A stretch of 64,000 bases of DNA from Aquisphaera insulae (GCF_011064615.1 NZ_JAALJH010000019.1:1-64000); one strand, 5' to 3'; positions 33,619 to 42,481 are shown, counted from the first letter of the stretch. Numbers and translations are program-made. Notes: generated by a model from the sequence alone, not told the origin.

Positions 33619-34905
33619 ATGCGCACCACGATCAGGAGCGCGATGGTCCACGCGACCAGGCAGTTCGCCAGCCGTTACGTCTGGACCCATCCCAACATCG
33701 CCCAGACGTTTCGATGCCGGCCGACGTATCACGCCTCGTTCAAGAGGGCCTGGCTGTCCCTGATGTGGGGCGGCGAGGCCCAGAGGCGGCGACTGCGAGA
33801 GGCCGTCGCCGTGGCGATCTCCTCCGCGAACCGATGCTTCTACTGAACGTCGGAGCATCTGCTCTTCCTGCAGGCTGCAGGATCCGACTTCGGGAGTGCC
33901 CACGACCTGGTTGATGCGATCTCGGAGGCTATCCGGGCCCCGCACGACGAACGCGTAGACGGAGAGATCCACCTCTTCAGGCCCCAGCCGACGACGAATC
34001 CCGGCCTCCTTGGCCGGCCTCCGGTCCTGCATCCGGAGCGGATCGCGGTGCGCGTCGAGCGTGCCGGCTGCTCGGGCCGCGACGGATTGCTGGTCGCGCT
34101 CGCGGCCCACGCGACCATCGCCTCGCCGCTGGATCAGCTCGACGTCGACTGGATCGCCTCCGCGGCGGCCCGGATCGGGGACGGGGACCTGCTGCGAGAG
34201 ACGGCCGGGGTGGTGTTCACGTTCAACACCGTCAACCGCATCGCCGATGCGCGTCGTGTGCAGCTCGAATATCGCTTCCTCCGCGAGCTGAAGCCGATCA
34301 AGGGGTGGCTCGAGCGTCGGCTCGCCTCGCTGACCAGCCTCGCCTACGACCTGTCCTACCAGCATCAGCCCCGGCGCTCCTCCGCGGAGATGCTGGACCG
34401 GCTGGGCGGGCTCTTCGGCCGGCTGGGCGCACCGGTCATGCCGGACCTCTTCCCCTGGTTGAGCGGATCCCCGGCCGTCCTCGAGGGGATCCTCGAGATG
34501 ATCGAGGTCAACTTCACGAGCGCGGGGGTCCGCCTCGACCTCCTCAAGGAAGCCCTGGGCATCGCCGTCGGGAGCCGCGGGATGGCCGGATCGGGCCTGC
34601 GGACGATGGTCGATCAATGGCTGTCGCGGGCCTCCCTGCCCGACTCGACCACGCTCGGCACGCTGGCTTCCCTCCCCGGCCCTCCCTCGGGCACCGACCT
34701 CGTGACCGCCTGCCGCCGCTATGCCTGGCGCGTCGCCAACGCGGCCTACACCATCACGGATGAGCAGATCCACCACCTGTCCGCCCTCGGCCTCTCCGAC
34801 GCCGAACTCTTCGACCTCACGCTCGCCACCTCCGTCTTCACCGCCCTCGCCATCGTCGAACCGATCGGCGCCGCCGTCGCGACCATCCCGAGCACCGCGG
34901 CCTAG
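33619..34905 (+). CDS. AhpD-like / carboxymuconolactone decarboxylase-fold protein, probable selenoprotein (TGA read as Sec76)
   Basis: Two open stretches in one frame (33619-33843 and 33847-34905) are separated by a single TGA at 33844-33846. Read through, they form one 428-residue protein. The first half reads as the AhpD/CMD alkylhydroperoxidase fold: LREAVAVAISSANRCFY-[TGA]-TSEHLLFL. The TGA falls exactly on the second cysteine of the family's CxxC...H site, giving C73-F-Y-U76 with His nearby. GVVFTFNTVNRIADAR is the family's C-terminal helix, and a second CMD-like helical unit follows (YAWRVANAAYTITDEQ). A bacterial-SECIS-like hairpin begins right after the TGA. Selenocysteine AhpD-like proteins are known in bacteria. 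The predicted role is peroxide or disulfide reduction. It lies 70 bases after the UnbU-like gene. The alternative is a nonsense mutation in a Cys codon. Confidence 0.78.
33844..33888 (+). promoter_or_regulatory. Bacterial SECIS-like stem-loop following in-frame TGA
   Basis: Outer stem GTCGGA (33849-33854) pairs with TCCGAC (33883-33888). Inner stem TCCTGC (33866-33871) pairs with GCAGGA (33877-33882), stacking directly on the outer one on the 3' side with an 11-base bulge on the 5' side. The apical loop AGGCT starts 25 bases after the TGA and has G in its second position, fitting published bacterial SECIS rules (small loop, G among the first two bases, 16-37 bases from UGA). The TGC-AGGCT-GCA apex resembles the E. 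coli fdhF element as I recall it. Confidence 0.7.
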
Positions 34906-35429
34906 CGCGGATCATGAATGGGCCGCAGGCCATCAATGCAGGCTCATCCGGCGGAAGCGAAAGCTGGCTTCAGGACGAGGCCAAATCCGGCTCTCCCCCT
35001 TACCAAGGGGGAGTTGGAGGGGGTGAACGGTCCGAGCCATGGCGATCGAATTCCCCCCCCTGAATCCCCCCTTGGTGAGCTCTGCGTTACCCACAAGTCA
35101 GTGAAAGCCGACCGAGGCCGAGCGAGGTCGCACGTCGGGCATGGGCGAGCCGTTCCGGTCCCCTCCCCCCTGTGTGGGGGAGGGTTAGGGAGAGGGGGCT
35201 ACCACACCGGCCAACCGGCCCGGCGTCGATGCCGAGCGGCCTCCATCGAAGCGGCCCGTCTTTCATCCTCGGCCTGCCCGTTCCCCCTCTCCCTGACCCT
35301 CCCCCACCAGGGGGGAGGGGATCGGAATGGACCGCCTCACTTATCAAAAACGGGCCATTGCTCTATATCTCAGTGCCCTAGAGAATATCGAGACTCCTTC
35401 AGTCTTCCGATCGAAGGAATGGATGACCG
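34906..35429. repeat. Cluster of REP-like palindromes and a copy of the ACCCACAAGT element
   Basis: No gene is supported. A perfect 9-bp hairpin CTCCCCCTT-ACC-AAGGGGGAG sits at 34993-35013, with a partly inverted counterpart (CCCCCCTTGGTGAG) at about 35065-35080. At 35089 starts ACCCACAAGT, followed at 35120-35169 by sequence closely matching the reverse of 13155-13220. A 9-bp hairpin CCCTCCCCC/GGGGGAGGG lies at 35161-35184 and a related GC palindrome at about 35295-35322. These are repeats of the kind mobilised by REP-associated transposases, one of which (decayed) follows directly. Confidence 0.65.
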
Positions 35430-36133
35430 ATGCCACGATCGGCGCGAGCCTCGGCCGGGGGAGATGGCGACCACGTGATCCACCGCGGCGATGCGCGCTC
35501 CGAGGTCTTCCACAAGCCGGCGGACTACCTGGCGTTCCTGACGATCGCGGCCGCGGCCGTGATCCGCCTGCCGATGAGGGTGCTGGCGTATGGCCTGCTG
35601 CCGAATCACGTCCATCTGGTCCTCTGGCCGTGCGAGGACGGGGACCTCAGCCGCTTGATGCACGGGCTGATGACCTCGCACGTCCGGCGCCACCTGCGCC
35701 ACGATCACCGCAGCGGCCACGTCTGGCAGGGGCGGTTTGAAGCCTTCCCCATCCAGGAGGACGAGCATCTGCTCCGCGTGATCCGCCACGTCGGTCGAGG
35801 GCAACGCCCTGCGGGCCAACCTCGTCGACCGGGCCGAGGCCTGGCCCTGGTCGGTCGAGCCTCCGCCCCCTCGCCGATGGCCCGCCCCTGGAGCCCGGCC
35901 CGGTCCCCAGGCGTGCCGGCTGGCTCGAATTCGTCAACACGCCGATGACCGGTGCCGAGCTCGCCACGATCCGCCTCTCCCTCAAGCGCGACCGCCCCTA
36001 CGGCGCCGACGCCTGGACCCGCGACACCGCCCGGCTCCTCGGCCTCGAATACAGCCTCCGCGATCGCGGCAGGCCCCGGAAGACGGCCGAAGGCGGAGAG
36101 GACGGAGGAGGTGCAATGACCCAACCTTCATAG
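35430..36133 (+). pseudogene. REP-associated tyrosine transposase (Y1/RAYT, IS200-like), frameshifted
   Basis: The N-terminal part reads GGDGDHVIHRGDARSEVFHK and carries the HUH metal motif in LLPNHVHLVLWP, then GHVWQGRFEAFPIQEDEHLL. The frame then breaks twice. At about 35791-35800 (an apparent four-base GGTC insertion in CACGTCGGTCGAG) the reading continues one frame over as NALRANLVDRAEAWPWS. In the C-rich tract at about 35850-35862 it shifts again and continues as AGWLEFVNTPMTGAELATIR and LLGLEYSLRDRGRPRK to 36133. The helix that should hold the catalytic Tyr reads VIRHVG, with His in its place. The element is therefore inactive. It lies next to REP-like palindromes and at the border of the defence island. 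Confidence 0.8.
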
Positions 36134-36147
36134 GTTGCGGCAAAATA

Positions 36148-36262
36148 CTGGAATGTCCCATTATCGTCCAATGGAATGTCCCATTATCGTCCAAAAATAC
36201 TGAAATGTCCCATTATCGCCCCCCCCCCATTATCTTCCTCCTGGAATGTCCCATTATCGGCC
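36148..36262. repeat. Imperfect tandem repeat, unit GAATGTCCCATTATCGTCCA
   Basis: Copies lie at 36151-36170, 36174-36193, 36203-36220 (AAATG variant) and 36244-36260, with a partial CCCATTATC at 36226-36234 after a run of C. Spacing between copies is irregular and short, so it is not a CRISPR array. It marks the edge between the decayed transposase and the first defence-island gene. It could be multiple ends of an unidentified insertion sequence or a protein-binding array. Confidence 0.7.
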
Positions 36263-36336
36263 TCTTTATCGGCCCACCATCGAGTCGGTGGCCTCCACGG
36301 TTGACCGACTCCGTCTGGCCTCGATGAAGACCTGAG

Positions 36337-37785
36337 TTAGCCCTGCCTGATCAGCCGATGGCCTTTCAGTGCGAAACCCTTCTCTTCTAGCCGTCGCGTC
36401 CACCCGTCCCGCGTTCCGATCGAGTTGGTCTCTTCCAGCAGCCCATGTCTCTCCTCCTGCTGGGTCAGCCGCTCGAACTTCGCGTGGAGAGGATGTTCCG
36501 CGTGCAGGAAGGCCTCCTTGCGGTGGAGCACGGGCGGGTTGCCGCCCCGGCCGAATGCCTGAGACTCCAACTGCCGGGTACGCATGCAGAGCTTCACCGA
36601 GCGGACCAGCGCGGGATGCGGGTCCGTGTCGAAATCGGGGTAGGACAGGTAGGAGATTCTCCCCGAGAAGCGGTGGAGCTTGATGATGTTGGCGTCCTCG
36701 ATCTCCCCGAGATAGGCGCGGGCGCACCCCTCGTAAACCCGGAGGATCGGTTCCAAGTAATTGAGCGCGCTGCGGTGTACGTAGAGCGAGTCGGGCAGCA
36801 GCTTCCCGATCGCTGACCGCTTGCAGGCAGCGTCCACGAGTTCGGCGTTCCCCGCCCCGAAGAGCAGCTCATCCGCCTGTTCGCAGGCCCGCGAATAGCC
36901 GCCGAAAAACGCCTTGATGTCGCGCTGGAGCGAGCGGGGCAGCAGGATGAGGGGCGGCCGCTTGCGGAATCGTGCCAAGGCCAGGTAGACCAGCATATCC
37001 TCAGCCCGGCGCTTGGCGATCTGCTCCCAGGCGCTATCGCCGGTGATCCGCTTGACTACGGCGAATGCCCTCTTGAGCGACCCGAATCGGTCGATGATCG
37101 CCGGGGCTTCAGTGAACTCGTCGGCCTCAGGCAGGCGGCCGAAGGTGGCCACCACCCCCATCAGCGCGTCGAGCAGCTCTCTGTTCTCCTGCGATTGATC
37201 CTCGGCGGGCCGTCTCCTCGGCACTATCTCCCGGCGCCGAAAGCGGTTAGCGAGGAATTGCTGACGGCGAGCTTCGTCCTTAAAGAGGTAAAAGACGCCG
37301 ACTGCGGCCGGGATCGCCTCGGCCTCCAGCTTATCCTCTAGGTAGGCCTTCAGATCCCCTTGCTCATAGAATTTCTGGAAAGTCCCGCGGCCCGTGAGGA
37401 CGCCGTCCCCGAACTCGACCGGGTTCTTACCCCGTCCATTCACAAGGACTTGCGCCGAGACTACGAGAGCCTGACGGCATAACTCCCAAGCTTGGAGGAG
37501 CGTGGCGTTGCGTTCCTCCGGATCCTCGACGACGTTGATCACGTAGCCGAGGTTGACGATGTCCGCCGCATTCCTCTCGCCGTCGGGCTTGTAGACCGGG
37601 TCCCATCCTGAAGCCGTAAAGCCATCGACGGCAAGAAGTTCGAGGTCTTCGCCGCGGCCGCAGCCGTAATCGAAGAAGGTGATGGACTGGTCGAGCAGCC
37701 CGTCGCGCAGGGCACATTTGACCGGGCGGGAAAAGTCGCCCCGTATTATCGCGGTCTTGTGCCTGGGAATGGCCGACCCGTCCAT
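36337..37785 (-). CDS. DNA phosphorothioation-associated putative methyltransferase
   Basis: 482 residues. The N-terminal third is a class I SAM-dependent methyltransferase fold: GKTAIIRGD-like opening RHKTAIIRGDFSRPVKCAL, motif I FFDYGCGRGEDLELL at about 37-51, and GWDPVYKPDGERNAADIVNLGYVINVVEDP. The rest is helical, with RFGSLKRAFAVVKRITG and SLYVHRSALNYLEPILRVYEGCARAYLG. This architecture matches the dnd-related putative methyltransferase family found beside phosphorothioation gene clusters (family known to me, not searched). It is divergent from the DUF4007 gene across 197 bases that probably hold both promoters. Substrate, whether DNA, tRNA or other, is unknown. Confidence 0.78.
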   Translation of the reverse strand: MDGSAIPRHKTAIIRGDFSRPVKCALRDGLLDQSITFFDYGCGRGEDLELLAVDGFTASGWDPVYKPDGERNAADIVNLGYVINVVEDPEERNATLLQAWELCRQALVVSAQVLVNGRGKNPVEFGDGVLTGRGTFQKFYEQGDLKAYLEDKLEAEAIPAAVGVFYLFKDEARRQQFLANRFRRREIVPRRRPAEDQSQENRELLDALMGVVATFGRLPEADEFTEAPAIIDRFGSLKRAFAVVKRITGDSAWEQIAKRRAEDMLVYLALARFRKRPPLILLPRSLQRDIKAFFGGYSRACEQADELLFGAGNAELVDAACKRSAIGKLLPDSLYVHRSALNYLEPILRVYEGCARAYLGEIEDANIIKLHRFSGRISYLSYPDFDTDPHPALVRSVKLCMRTRQLESQAFGRGGNPPVLHRKEAFLHAEHPLHAKFERLTQQEERHGLLEETNSIGTRDGWTRRLEEKGFALKGHRLIRQG

Positions 37786-37935
37786 CGGACCTCCGTCGGG
37801 GTTTCAACACGAAAAATCGGCACAAAGGTCACTGCCAAGTTGAAGATACGGCAAAATCGTTCCAGCTGCAAAACCTCGGTGGCCGACCTAAGGGTGAATC
37901 AGCCGGTATGCCTTTCAACTCAACCGGTTATGGTG

Positions 37936-37941
37936 TACAAT
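37936..37941 (+). promoter_or_regulatory. Possible -10 box of the DUF4007-ATPase operon
   Basis: TACAAT lies 41 bases before ATG 37983 in a locally AT-rich stretch. The -35 position 16 bases upstream (TTCAAC) is weak. It is the best promoter candidate for the rightward defence operon. Confidence 0.35.
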
Positions 37942-37982
37942 TGTCGCAAGTTCCGAAGAGCACTTAGGAGCGCCGTCATTCC

Positions 37983-38936
37983 ATGAGCGAGCTGACCGCC
38001 TACACCTTCTCCGGGCATGAGACGTTCCCCTTCCGCTATCCGTGGCTGAAGAAGGGGTACGACGCGGTCCGGGAGAACGACGCGGTCTTCGGTCGCGACG
38101 ATGCGATCGCCACGTTGGGCGTGGGCAAGAACATGGTGCGGTCGATCCGGCACTGGTGTCTTGCGTCCGGGCTGCTGGAAGAAGATCGGGCGACCGGCGA
38201 GGGTCGAGGCATCGCACTTAGGCCATCTAAGCTGGGCGATTGGCTGCTTAGCGACGAGACCGGACGAGACCCCTACCAGGAAGACCCCGCGACCCTCTGG
38301 CTTCTCCATTGGCAGATTGCTTCAAACCGGCGCAGGGCCACGACCTGGTATTGGACGTTCAGCTACTTCAACTCCCCCGAGTTCACAATTGACCATTTGG
38401 CGGGGGCGGTTCACAAATGGACACAGACCCTGCCCGGCAAAGAGGTGGCGTTCAGCTCGGTCAGGCGAGACGTCGAGGTGTTTGTGCACACCTATGTCCC
38501 CACGCGCGCTGCCCGCGGGGTCATGGTCGAGGATTCGATCGGCTGCCCGCTCGTGGAACTCGGCCTGCTTGAGGCAAGCTCCGACGCTAAGACCTTCGGC
38601 TTCCGGCGGGGCTCGCAAGACGACCTTCCCGATGGAATTCTCATCTATGCAACTCTTCTTTATTGGAACAGCCTCGAAGGCGCGCCTGCCTCGCTTTCCG
38701 TTTCGGACCTCGCCCGCCGGCCCGGATCACCTGGGCGGCTCTTCAAGATCGACGAGTCGTCGCTGATCAGCAGGTACGAACAAGCAGAATCGCTCACCAA
38801 TGGATATCTGACGTACAACGAAACCGCGGGCTTGAAGCAACTTTTCCGCGATACCAAGCGTTTGAAGCTAAGCCCGTTGGACTTCCTCGAACAGGCCTAT
38901 CCGGCGCAGGCTTCGGTGGGAAGGACCGCCAAATGA
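37983..38936 (+). CDS. DUF4007 family protein
   Basis: 317 residues, soluble. It opens FSGHETFPFRYPWLKKGYDA, the hallmark of DUF4007, with GVGKNMVRSIRHWCLASGLL resembling a winged-helix segment. The middle (TTWYWTFSYFNSPEFTI) and C-terminal helices fit the family. DUF4007 proteins are repeatedly found in phosphorothioation-linked and BREX-like gene clusters; their activity is not established, and DNA binding is suggested by the N-terminal helix-turn-helix-like region. AGGAG lies 11 bases before the start. Its stop overlaps the ATPase start by four bases (ATGA), implying coupled synthesis of the two proteins. Confidence 0.8.
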   Translation: MSELTAYTFSGHETFPFRYPWLKKGYDAVRENDAVFGRDDAIATLGVGKNMVRSIRHWCLASGLLEEDRATGEGRGIALRPSKLGDWLLSDETGRDPYQEDPATLWLLHWQIASNRRRATTWYWTFSYFNSPEFTIDHLAGAVHKWTQTLPGKEVAFSSVRRDVEVFVHTYVPTRAARGVMVEDSIGCPLVELGLLEASSDAKTFGFRRGSQDDLPDGILIYATLLYWNSLEGAPASLSVSDLARRPGSPGRLFKIDESSLISRYEQAESLTNGYLTYNETAGLKQLFRDTKRLKLSPLDFLEQAYPAQASVGRTAK

Positions 38937-41900
38937 AGGACGGCACCCCACTGCATCAACTCGTGACGGTCAGCGCCCGTTTCTCGCGCTCGATCTCCCT
39001 CGTCCGGGACTTCGAAGGCCCTGACGCGCTGGACGGGTACATTCTCACCCCGATTGGCCGCGACGTCCTCGGAAGGCTTCAATCGGCCCTGAGCGGCGAA
39101 TCGGCGTCTCGAGCGTGGTCTCTCACCGGCTCCTATGGCTCCGGGAAGTCAGCATTCGCCCTCTTGGCGGCCCAGCTACTTGCCGGAGAGTCGAGGACCC
39201 TTGAGCGGGCTAGGGCCTACCTCAAGAGACACGACGAGAAACTCTGGGCAGGGCTCTTCGATCGCGGGGCGCCGCTTGGAGGGGGGACCAGGCGCCTATT
39301 CCCGATCCTCGCGACCGGAAGTCGGCAGCCGCTCGATAAGGCTATCGCCAGCGCCTTGGTCCGGGTCTTGCGCTCCATCGCCGCCAATAAGGGCGGTAAG
39401 AAGCCACACCTGATCGGAAAGCTAGAGCATATTGCAAACTCGAGCGAGCCGACCGGAGAGTCGATCGCAACCCTGTTCGATGAAGCGAACGAGTATGTAG
39501 GACGGTCCGACGAGAACGTATCCGGCGTTCTCCTGATCATCGACGAGCTCGGCAAATTTCTCGAATACGGCTCCAGCCACCCCGACCGAGGGGATGTCTT
39601 CGCGCTTCAAGAGATCGCGGAAGCGGCTTCACGGTCGAAGCGGCCCTTCCTGATGCTGACCATCCTGCACCAAGCCCTCGATCGTTATGCCGATCACATG
39701 TCCCCGAGCCGGCGATCCGAGTGGGCGAAGGTCCAAGGCCGGTTCGAAGATGTCCCGTTTGAAGAGCGGACTGAGCAGCTTGTTCGGCTCATCTCCCACG
39801 CCATCCGCATCGACGGGCCCGACGCCGAAACTAAACCTTTGAAGCGGGAAGCCAAGAGCCTCGCGTCCCAGGTCGCGGCTATGGACGTACGCCTCGGGCC
39901 GCTCGGCAAGAAAGAGCTGGTGGCCTGCCTCGCCGATTGTTTCCCGCTCCACCCGTTGACCGCTCTCACAGTCGGCCCGTTATTCCGCCAACTCGCCCAG
40001 AACGAGCGATCGCTCTTTGCCTTCCTCGTTTCCTCCGACCCGCATGGCTTCAGAGATTTCCTGCGACTGAGCTTCGGCGACTCGAAGCGGCCGCCGACGT
40101 ACCGACTTGATTCGCTCTACGACTACGTCATCTCCACGCTCGGCCCGACGCTCTACGTCCATCATCGCGGAAAGGCATGGGCGGAGGTATATTCGGCACT
40201 CGACCGACTCAAGGATGCCTCGGAGCTGGAGATAAAAGTCGCCAAGGTCATCGGGTTGCTGCAGGCCATCGGCCCGATGAGCCCGGTCCCCGTCACGCGT
40301 GACATCCTCCAACTGGCGTTGCACGGCGCCGGAACGGAGAAAGAGATCGATTCGGCGTTGGAGAGCTTGCAAGGCAAGTCTATCGCCATCTTTCGAAGGC
40401 ACCTCGGCGGCTATTCCCTGTGGGAAGGCTCCGACATCGACATCGACGACCGGTTGAGCGAAGCGCGGCGTAGAGTCGAGCGCGACCGTCCCATGGCCGC
40501 ATTCCTTATGCAGACCGTTCCGCCGCAGCCGATGATCGCTCGGCGCCATTATTTCCAGAAGGGCACCCTCAGGTACTTCGAGGTCATCTACGCCGACAAC
40601 GGGACCCTGCGTGATGAATTGACCCGGGATCTCGGCCAGGCGGATGGGCGGATCGTTTTCTGCCTGCCGCTCAATGCCGAGGAGCGGAAGGCGATGCGAT
40701 CGCTTCTGAAGTCGTCCCCGAACTTCGCCCCGCCATCCGTCATCGCGGCGTTGCCCGGCGATATGCTCGACCTGAGCGAATTCTGCTATGACCTGGTCTG
40801 CCACCGGTGGGTGCTCGAGTACACCCCCGAGTTGGAGACCGACCGTACGGCGAGCAAGGAGCTGCACAGCCGGCTTACCCACGTCGAACAGCGGCTACGC
40901 AAGCATATGGAGTGGGTCTTCACGCCCCTGGCCAGCAGGGAAGAGTCCTGCGAGTGGTTCGTAAAGGGCAAGGCAGAGGCGGTTTCGACCCTCCGGGACG
41001 TCAACAACCTGCTTTCCCGCGTTTGCGACGACGTCTACCCTCGCACACCGACCTGGCGAAACGAGCTGATCAATCGTCGGCTTCTTTCTTCTGCTGCGGC
41101 CGCCGCCCGTCGGGCCCTCATCGAAGCGATGATCCTAAACCCCACGGTCGAGGGCTTGGGGTTCAGTGGGGTGCCGCCCGAGCGGTGCATGTACGAAACC
41201 CTGCTCCACCAGAGCCACATCCATCGCAAACACGGCGATGCGTGGGGTTTCTACCCTCCGGATAAGTCTTCCGATCCAGCCGTCAGGGACTTGTGGGCCG
41301 CCATCGAGGTTTTCCTCACGGAGACCGAGTCGACGATGCTCCCGATCGGGCAGCTGTTCGATATCATGCGGCAGCCGCCCTTCGGCCTGAAGGACGGGGT
41401 GCTTCCCGTCATCCTCGCCGCCGTCCTGCTCCACTACGATACCGAGGTTGCCCTCTACGAGAGCGGCAGCTTAGTTCCTCGCCTCGATTCCACGATTTTC
41501 GAGAGGATGTTCCGCTCGCCGGAACCCTTCGCGGTCCAGCGATTCAAGATCGTCGGGCCTCGCTTTGACGTCTTCCTGAAATACGCGGACCTTCTGAGCC
41601 GGACTTCCGCGCTCTCGGAAGCTAAGGCCCCGAATCTCCTCTCGCTGGTCAAGCCGTTGACGCGCCTCGTCAGGGATTTGCCCGACTATGTGCGCAGGAC
41701 GAAGCAGCTTTCCGGTGTCGCCCAGGAAGTGCTCAGGGTGATCCGCGAGGCACGCCAGCCGGACCAACTCCTCTTCATCGATATCCCGACTGCCTGCGGC
41801 TTCCAGCCGTTCGGGGTGGATGCGAAGCCTTCGAACGAGCAGATCGCCAAGTTCTTCGAGGTCCTGCGCGCGGCGCTGGCTGAATTGCAGCGTGCCTACC

Positions 41901-42481
41901 CCGTGTTGCTAAACGAGATCCAGCGCCTGATCATGGAGGCGTTCCAGAAGCGGGGGACCATCGGCGAGGCACGGCAGGAGCTGGAGCATGACGCGAAGCT
42001 GATCACGCACCTCGCCGTGGACGCCAAGCTGAAGTCGTTCCTGTTCCAGACCTATGATCTCGATTCGGACGACAAGACCTGGCTGGAATCCGTAGCCACT
42101 CTCCTCGCGGGACGACCGCCGACCGCATGGGACGACCAAGACCGGACGCGATTCGAGGTCCAGTTAACCGCCACAACTCGCGCGTTTAGCAACTTCCGCG
42201 TCCTCGGGTTCGAGATGAAGAGCAATGGCGTCTCACTGCTCAACGGCGACCCCGAGATGCTCCGCGTGTGCGTGACGCTCCCGAAAGAGGGCGAATTCCA
42301 GAGAGTGGTCCACGTTCCCGACGAGCTCCGGTCCAAGGCCAAGCACGTCCACGCAGAGTTCCGTCGGGTGCTGGAATCCGAGCACCTGCTCGACAACCGC
42401 GAAGCCAGCGTGGCGATGCTGGCCCAGCTCATCCAGCAACTCTTGTCAGAGGAGAAGAAGCCGAACGGGAAGAACCGGTAA
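38933..42481 (+). CDS. Large P-loop ATPase of a defence system (BrxC/PglY-like architecture)
   Basis: 1182 residues. Near the N-terminus is a P-loop, SLTGSYGSGKSAFALLAAQL (Walker A at about 67-74), and a Walker B, GVLLIIDELGKFLEYG, at about 200. An AAA+-like region continues with FLMLTILHQALDRYA. The remaining 850 residues are mostly helical, with no recognised nuclease or methyltransferase motif. Length and N-terminal ATPase placement resemble the BrxC/PglY ATPases of BREX, but the match is by architecture only. It is coupled to DUF4007 by a four-base overlap. The ATG at 38933 is chosen for that overlap; the longer open frame to 38663 lies inside DUF4007 and reads as a shadow. It is the likely motor of the island. 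Confidence 0.78.
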   Translation: MKDGTPLHQLVTVSARFSRSISLVRDFEGPDALDGYILTPIGRDVLGRLQSALSGESASRAWSLTGSYGSGKSAFALLAAQLLAGESRTLERARAYLKRHDEKLWAGLFDRGAPLGGGTRRLFPILATGSRQPLDKAIASALVRVLRSIAANKGGKKPHLIGKLEHIANSSEPTGESIATLFDEANEYVGRSDENVSGVLLIIDELGKFLEYGSSHPDRGDVFALQEIAEAASRSKRPFLMLTILHQALDRYADHMSPSRRSEWAKVQGRFEDVPFEERTEQLVRLISHAIRIDGPDAETKPLKREAKSLASQVAAMDVRLGPLGKKELVACLADCFPLHPLTALTVGPLFRQLAQNERSLFAFLVSSDPHGFRDFLRLSFGDSKRPPTYRLDSLYDYVISTLGPTLYVHHRGKAWAEVYSALDRLKDASELEIKVAKVIGLLQAIGPMSPVPVTRDILQLALHGAGTEKEIDSALESLQGKSIAIFRRHLGGYSLWEGSDIDIDDRLSEARRRVERDRPMAAFLMQTVPPQPMIARRHYFQKGTLRYFEVIYADNGTLRDELTRDLGQADGRIVFCLPLNAEERKAMRSLLKSSPNFAPPSVIAALPGDMLDLSEFCYDLVCHRWVLEYTPELETDRTASKELHSRLTHVEQRLRKHMEWVFTPLASREESCEWFVKGKAEAVSTLRDVNNLLSRVCDDVYPRTPTWRNELINRRLLSSAAAAARRALIEAMILNPTVEGLGFSGVPPERCMYETLLHQSHIHRKHGDAWGFYPPDKSSDPAVRDLWAAIEVFLTETESTMLPIGQLFDIMRQPPFGLKDGVLPVILAAVLLHYDTEVALYESGSLVPRLDSTIFERMFRSPEPFAVQRFKIVGPRFDVFLKYADLLSRTSALSEAKAPNLLSLVKPLTRLVRDLPDYVRRTKQLSGVAQEVLRVIREARQPDQLLFIDIPTACGFQPFGVDAKPSNEQIAKFFEVLRAALAELQRAYPVLLNEIQRLIMEAFQKRGTIGEARQELEHDAKLITHLAVDAKLKSFLFQTYDLDSDDKTWLESVATLLAGRPPTAWDDQDRTRFEVQLTATTRAFSNFRVLGFEMKSNGVSLLNGDPEMLRVCVTLPKEGEFQRVVHVPDELRSKAKHVHAEFRRVLESEHLLDNREASVAMLAQLIQQLLSEEKKPNGKNR

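Noticed and set aside
33844..33846. Ordinary nonsense mutation making a pseudogene
   Set aside because: The TGA is exactly at the redox-active Cys position, no other lesion is seen in 428 codons, and a SECIS-like hairpin follows. It remains the main alternative until Sec machinery is shown.
36148..36262. Possible CRISPR array
   Set aside because: Units are about 20 bases with spacers of 3-25 bases of uneven length, and no cas genes are present. It is a simple tandem repeat.
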